A DNA stretch of 7,463 nt from an uncultured Anaerococcus sp. (GTDB lineage Bacteria; Bacillota_A; Clostridia; Tissierellales; Peptoniphilaceae). The position numbers and the translations under genes were made by a program. Positions 4,034-7,463 of the stretch are shown piece by piece. Position 1 is the stretch's first letter, and each line of letters begins with the position of its first letter. Location: positions 1-7,463 of the forward strand of contig CABTWT010000055.1 in NCBI GenBank assembly GCA_902488555.1. The letters are read 5' to 3'. The notes under the pieces are model-generated. The model saw only the letters and a program-made list of their open reading frames with translations. It was not told where the DNA came from and ran no database searches.

Positions 4034-5530
4034 ATGACCAATTTATTAGAAATGAAATCAATAAACAAATCATTTCCCGGGGTAAAGGCCTTAGATAATG
4101 CACAACTAACCTTGCAAAAAGGCACAGTTCATGCTCTTATGGGCGAAAATGGTGCTGGCAAATCTACCCTTATGAAGTGTTTGTTTGGAATCTATACTCC
4201 AGATAGTGGGGAGATATATATTAATGGCAAAAAAGTTTCCTACAAGGACCCAAAAGATGCTCTAGACTCTGGTGTTGCTATGGTTCACCAGGAGCTAAAC
4301 CAAGTATCTATGCGTTCTGTAGCAGAAAATATTATGCTGGGAAGATTTCCAAACAAGCGCGGTATTATTGATAGCAAAAAAATGAACGAGGAGACCAAGG
4401 CTTTGTTTGATAAGCTTGGCCTAGATTTTGATCCTAAGAAAATTATAGGAAAATACTCAGTTGCAGAAAGACAATTAATAGAAATAGCCAAGGCTGTCTC
4501 CTACGATGCCAAAATTTTAGTATTGGATGAACCTACAAGTTCTCTGACTGAATCTGAAGTTGAAAAATTATTTGAAATTATTAACAGATTGAGATCAGAG
4601 GGAGTAGGTATTATTTACATATCCCACAAGATGGAAGAAATCCTTGCGATTTCAGATTATGTTACAGTCATGCGTGATGGCCAATTCATAGCTGAAAACA
4701 AAGCCAGTGATTTGACCAAAGACGAGATAATAAGGCTAATGGTAGGAAGAAAGCTTGATGCTAAGGACCTAAACCCAGAATCATACGAGAGGGATGAAGT
4801 CCTATTAGAAGTCAAAAACCTAACTGGTAAATACAAGCCAACTGTAAGTGATGTTTCTTTTGACCTTAAAAAAGGTGAAGTCTTGGGTATAGCTGGCCTT
4901 GTTGGATCTAGACGTACAGAACTTGTCGAAACTATATTTGGTTTACGTAAAAAAGAATCGGGCGAGATCTATGTTTCTGGCAAGAAAGTAGAAAATAAAA
5001 ACCCTGAAGAAGCAATAAAGAACGGTTTTGCCCTAGTTACAGAAGAGCGTAGGGCTACAGGAATCTTCCCATATGCCAGCATAAGATTTAACTCAACTAT
5101 TGCAAACTTGCGCGAATATGCAAAAAAAGGCTTTGTAAATGAAAAAGCTTTAAAGGACAGTACTTCAAAAGTTATAGACTCAATGAGTGTAAAAACTCCA
5201 AGCCAACAAACAAAGATTATGAACCTATCTGGTGGTAACCAACAAAAGGTAATCATAGGCCGCTGGCTTTTGACCGATCCAAATATACTTTTGCTAGATG
5301 AGCCAACCCGTGGTATAGATGTCGGCGCTAAGTATGAGATTTATAAGCTAATCCAAGACCTTGCAACAACTGGTAAATCAGTAATCTTCATATCATCAGA
5401 GATGGCAGAATTGCAGATGATTTGTAATAGAATCATGGTAATGAGCAATGGACGCGTTGCAGGAATTGAAGAAAACAACAAAGACTTGAATCAAGAGAAG
5501 ATCATGGCCCTACAAGCCATGTATGTATAG
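4034..5530 (+). CDS. mglA: Sugar ABC transporter ATP-binding protein with two ATPase domains, MglA-like
   Basis: A 498-residue cytoplasmic ATPase with two fused ABC domains, powering import through the adjacent permease; E. coli MglA has 506. Domain 1 (about 1-240) has Walker A GENGAGKST (37-45), Q-loop Q86, a degenerate signature YSVAERQ (141-147), Walker B ILVLDEPTSSLT (161-172) and switch H198. Domain 2 (about 257-498) has the family's degenerate Walker A, GLVGSRRTEL (288-297) without the GKS lysine, a canonical signature LSGGNQQ (398-404), Walker B ILLLDEPTRGID (418-429) and Ser at the switch position. So there is one consensus ATP site per polypeptide pair, normal for Mgl/Rbs-type proteins. 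I chose the ATG at 4034 because GAGGT (4025-4029) sits four bases upstream; the in-frame GTG at 4028 overlaps that site. GLVGSRRTELVETIFG resembles MglA more than RbsA. Confidence 0.95.
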   Translation: MTNLLEMKSINKSFPGVKALDNAQLTLQKGTVHALMGENGAGKSTLMKCLFGIYTPDSGEIYINGKKVSYKDPKDALDSGVAMVHQELNQVSMRSVAENIMLGRFPNKRGIIDSKKMNEETKALFDKLGLDFDPKKIIGKYSVAERQLIEIAKAVSYDAKILVLDEPTSSLTESEVEKLFEIINRLRSEGVGIIYISHKMEEILAISDYVTVMRDGQFIAENKASDLTKDEIIRLMVGRKLDAKDLNPESYERDEVLLEVKNLTGKYKPTVSDVSFDLKKGEVLGIAGLVGSRRTELVETIFGLRKKESGEIYVSGKKVENKNPEEAIKNGFALVTEERRATGIFPYASIRFNSTIANLREYAKKGFVNEKALKDSTSKVIDSMSVKTPSQQTKIMNLSGGNQQKVIIGRWLLTDPNILLLDEPTRGIDVGAKYEIYKLIQDLATTGKSVIFISSEMAELQMICNRIMVMSNGRVAGIEENNKDLNQEKIMALQAMYV

Positions 5531-5538
5531 GTGGTAAA

Positions 5539-6570
5539 ATGGAAACTACAGAAAAGAAAAAATTTGATTTTAAAGAATTTATTTTAAACAACGCCTTGAT
5601 TATCATAATCCTGGCTTTGATTGTTGGGATAATCATAGTAGACCCAACCTTTATAACAAATCCAAGAAACATTATCAACATATTATCGCAGACAGCTACA
5701 AGATTGTTTATAGCCCTTGGTACTGGTGGTCTATTAATCCTTGCGGGAACTGACCTTTCAGCTGGTAGGATAGTAGGTTTCACAGCGGCTATTGCAGGGG
5801 CCTTACTACAATCATCTGACTTCCCACAAAAGTTTTTCCCAAATATCCAAGGAGCTAATATAATCTTTGGATTGCTTGCAGCTATAGTTATTGGCGCTAT
5901 TTGTGGGGCCCTAAACGGCTTTGGTGTAGCTTATCTAAAACTACACGCCTTTATAGCATCCCTTGGTGTCCAACTTGCAATCTTTGGTATTTTGCAATTA
6001 TTTATAGCAGCCAATCCTTATGGACCACAACCAATTGGTGGTTTTGATGAGAAATACGCCAATCTTGTAAGAGGAGGATTCAAAATTCCTGGAACGGACC
6101 TCATGTTCCCATATTTGATAATATATGCGGCGATAGCATCTGTCATCATGTGGTTTATATGGAATAAGACTGTTTTGGGCAAAAATATGTTTGCCGTAGG
6201 TGGCAACCCAGAAGCTGCAGAAGTTTCTGGTATCAACGTTACAAAAACAATCATGATAGTCTTTATAATATCTGGTATTATGTATGGCTTGTCAGGATTT
6301 TTGGAAGGTCCTAGACTAGGATCTGTTACAACAACTACAGGCGAGGGCTATGACTTAGACGCCATAGAAGCCTGCCTAATAGGTGGAGTATCATTCTCCG
6401 GAGGTATAGGAACAATACCTGGTATAGTCCTAGGTTCTATAATCCTTCAGGTTATAAACTACGGTTTGCTCTACATTGGCCTAAACTCCTATGTACAAAT
6501 TATAATCAAAGGACTTTTGATAATACTAACAGTAGCACTTGATACAAGAAAGAGAATCAAGAAAAAATAA
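5539..6570 (+). CDS. mglC: Sugar ABC transporter permease, MglC-like
   Basis: A 343-residue integral membrane permease of the Mgl/Rbs/Xyl class, acting as a homodimer with the double ATPase; E. coli MglC has 336. A charged N-terminus (about 1-17) precedes the first membrane helix (about 18-35), and I count roughly eight to ten hydrophobic segments. The motif GTDLSAGRIVG (70-80) is the MglC form rather than the DLSVGS form of RbsC. The cytoplasmic coupling region GKNMFAVGGNPEAAEVSGI (214-232) is the family's ATPase-contact signature. The C-terminus is basic (RKRIKKK). It starts eight bases after the ATPase stop; AGGTGGT at 5529-5535 overlaps that stop, so expression is coupled. A terminator-like hairpin follows. 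A role in sugar uptake is firm; the sugar is not. Confidence 0.93.
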   Translation: METTEKKKFDFKEFILNNALIIIILALIVGIIIVDPTFITNPRNIINILSQTATRLFIALGTGGLLILAGTDLSAGRIVGFTAAIAGALLQSSDFPQKFFPNIQGANIIFGLLAAIVIGAICGALNGFGVAYLKLHAFIASLGVQLAIFGILQLFIAANPYGPQPIGGFDEKYANLVRGGFKIPGTDLMFPYLIIYAAIASVIMWFIWNKTVLGKNMFAVGGNPEAAEVSGINVTKTIMIVFIISGIMYGLSGFLEGPRLGSVTTTTGEGYDLDAIEACLIGGVSFSGGIGTIPGIVLGSIILQVINYGLLYIGLNSYVQIIIKGLLIILTVALDTRKRIKKK

Positions 6571-6576
6571 AAGTAG

Positions 6577-6605
6577 AAAATGGCAGTATATAGGCTGCCT
6601 TTTTT
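6577..6605 (+). terminator. Terminator-like hairpin after the permease gene
   Basis: GGCAG (6582-6586) and CTGCC (6595-6599) form a 5-bp core around an 8-base loop, followed by a T-run (6600-6605). AAAA at 6577-6580 can extend the stem against the T-run after one T-T mismatch. The short core suggests incomplete termination, which would allow some read-through into the fucosidase gene 38 bases further on. Confidence 0.7.
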
Positions 6606-6642
6606 CTTGGCAATAAGGGTAAATTCTTAACAAGGAGGAGAT

Positions 6643-7463
6643 ATGACAAACTCACTTGAACAAATAAATAAGAGAACTCAGTGGTTCAGAGATGCCCGCT
6701 TTGGTATGTTCATCCATTGGGGAATCTATGCCATACCAGCCAGGGGAGAATGGGTTAGAAGTTTTGAAAAAATAGAATTAGATGACTACTTAAAATATAT
6801 GGACCGCTTTGATCCAATAGACTATGATCCGAAAGCTTGGGCCAAGGCAGCCAAAAAAGCTGGTATGAAATATATGGTTCTTACAGCCAAACACCACGAT
6901 GGATTTTGTCTATTTGACAGCAAGTACACAGACTACAAGGCAACAAACACAAAAGCTGGAAGAGATCTAGTAAAAGAATATGTAGAGGCAGTAAGGGATG
7001 AAGGTCTTGGAGTAGGCCTATACTTTTCCTTGATTGACTGGAGCCACAAGGACTTTCCCAAATATAATGACATCCACAGTCCCCACTATAAGGACGAAAG
7101 ATTCAAGGATGAGAAAATTGATTGGGACAATTATAAGAATTTTCTCCACAAGCAAATCGAAGAGATTGTCACAAACTATGGCAAGCTAGATATACTCTGG
7201 TTTGACTTCTCCTATGAAGATATGTATGGGGACAAATGGGGAGCCAAGGAAATTGTGGAAATGGTTAGAAAATATCAGCCAGACGTGATAATGGACAATA
7301 GGCTAGAAACTTCCGGTGAGGGTTTTGGCTCTATAGTGACAGAAAACCCTAGTCCATATTCTGGTGATTTTGTAAGTCCAGAGCAAATACTTCCTTATGA
7401 GGGAATCAAAAACGTCAATGGTGAAGACGTTCCTTGGGAACTTTGCCTAACTATGAACAATAA
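6643..7463 (+). CDS. GH29 alpha-L-fucosidase, N-terminal part (3' truncated by window)
   Basis: The first 273 codons of a glycoside hydrolase family 29 alpha-L-fucosidase; the frame stays open to the window edge. GH29 enzymes cleave terminal alpha-linked L-fucose with retention of configuration. Landmarks: WFRDARFGMFIHWG (14-27), the fucose-binding KHHDGF (83-88), YFSLIDW (127-133), the nucleophile strand ILWFD with D188, the motif GDFVSPEQ (241-248) and WELCLTMN (265-272). The acid/base residue cannot be assigned with confidence, and the subfamily (broad or linkage-specific) is left open. AAGGAGG at 6632-6638 fixes the start. There is no signal peptide, so the enzyme should be cytoplasmic and act on imported saccharides. 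It lies 72 bases after the sugar permease, beyond a terminator-like hairpin, and I see no clear separate promoter. It is probably part of the same catabolic unit. Confidence 0.93.
   Translation, partial: MTNSLEQINKRTQWFRDARFGMFIHWGIYAIPARGEWVRSFEKIELDDYLKYMDRFDPIDYDPKAWAKAAKKAGMKYMVLTAKHHDGFCLFDSKYTDYKATNTKAGRDLVKEYVEAVRDEGLGVGLYFSLIDWSHKDFPKYNDIHSPHYKDERFKDEKIDWDNYKNFLHKQIEEIVTNYGKLDILWFDFSYEDMYGDKWGAKEIVEMVRKYQPDVIMDNRLETSGEGFGSIVTENPSPYSGDFVSPEQILPYEGIKNVNGEDVPWELCLTMNN

Noticed and set aside
4895..4930. Broken second ATPase domain (Walker A without the GKS lysine)
   Set aside because: A degenerate second Walker A of the form GLVGxxRTEL is normal for MglA/RbsA-type proteins, so it is not a defect.
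6606..6642. Separate promoter for the fucosidase
   Set aside because: TTGGCA at 6607-6612 could be a -35, but 17 bases on there is only ACAAGG, with no -10-like hexamer.

Overview
The window looks like chromosome from a low-GC, Gram-positive anaerobe. The AT-rich codon use, strong AGGAGG-type ribosome binding sites, SufU-type iron-sulfur scaffold and lipoprotein-type sugar-binding protein all point to Firmicutes in the broad sense. The style of the genes and of the dispersed palindromic repeats reminds me of anaerobic cocci (Peptoniphilaceae, for example Anaerococcus), but that is an impression and was not checked against any database.

Layout. (1) 1-803, plus strand: the last 55 codons of the cysteine desulfurase sufS, then the scaffold/sulfur acceptor sufU, then a 61-residue two-helix membrane protein of unknown function, closed by an intrinsic terminator. 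(2) 804-1376: about 570 bp without a credible gene. It holds two near-identical 85-bp palindromic repeats and a shorter relative. (3) 1377-2644, minus strand: a tight three-gene unit read from right to left, dihydrofolate reductase, a YbaK/ProX-type prolyl-tRNA editing deacylase and a small glutaredoxin-like protein, ending in a hairpin terminator. (4) 2645-2833: a divergent intergenic region with a near-consensus sigma-A promoter facing right and a structured 5' leader. (5) 2834-6570, plus strand: a complete three-component sugar ABC importer of the galactose/methyl-galactoside (Mgl) class: substrate-binding lipoprotein, double-ATPase-domain protein and permease. A strong hairpin lies between the first two genes, and a terminator-like hairpin follows the permease. 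(6) 6643 to the window end: the first 273 residues of a GH29 alpha-L-fucosidase without a signal peptide.

How the genes fit together. SufS and SufU form the sulfur-transfer pair of Fe-S cluster assembly. The binding protein would capture a sugar outside the cell, the permease and ATPase would import it, and a cytoplasmic fucosidase just downstream could then remove fucose from it. The binding protein follows E. coli MglB along its whole length, but three residues corresponding to sugar contacts are changed (His to Asn, Asp to Glu, Asn to Gln). Together with the fucosidase neighbour, this makes a substrate other than plain galactose/glucose plausible, perhaps a fucosylated saccharide or fucoside. 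This is the most interesting lead in the window. I see no clear sign of an entirely new system: no CRISPR array, phage, transposase, toxin-antitoxin pair or RNA gene.
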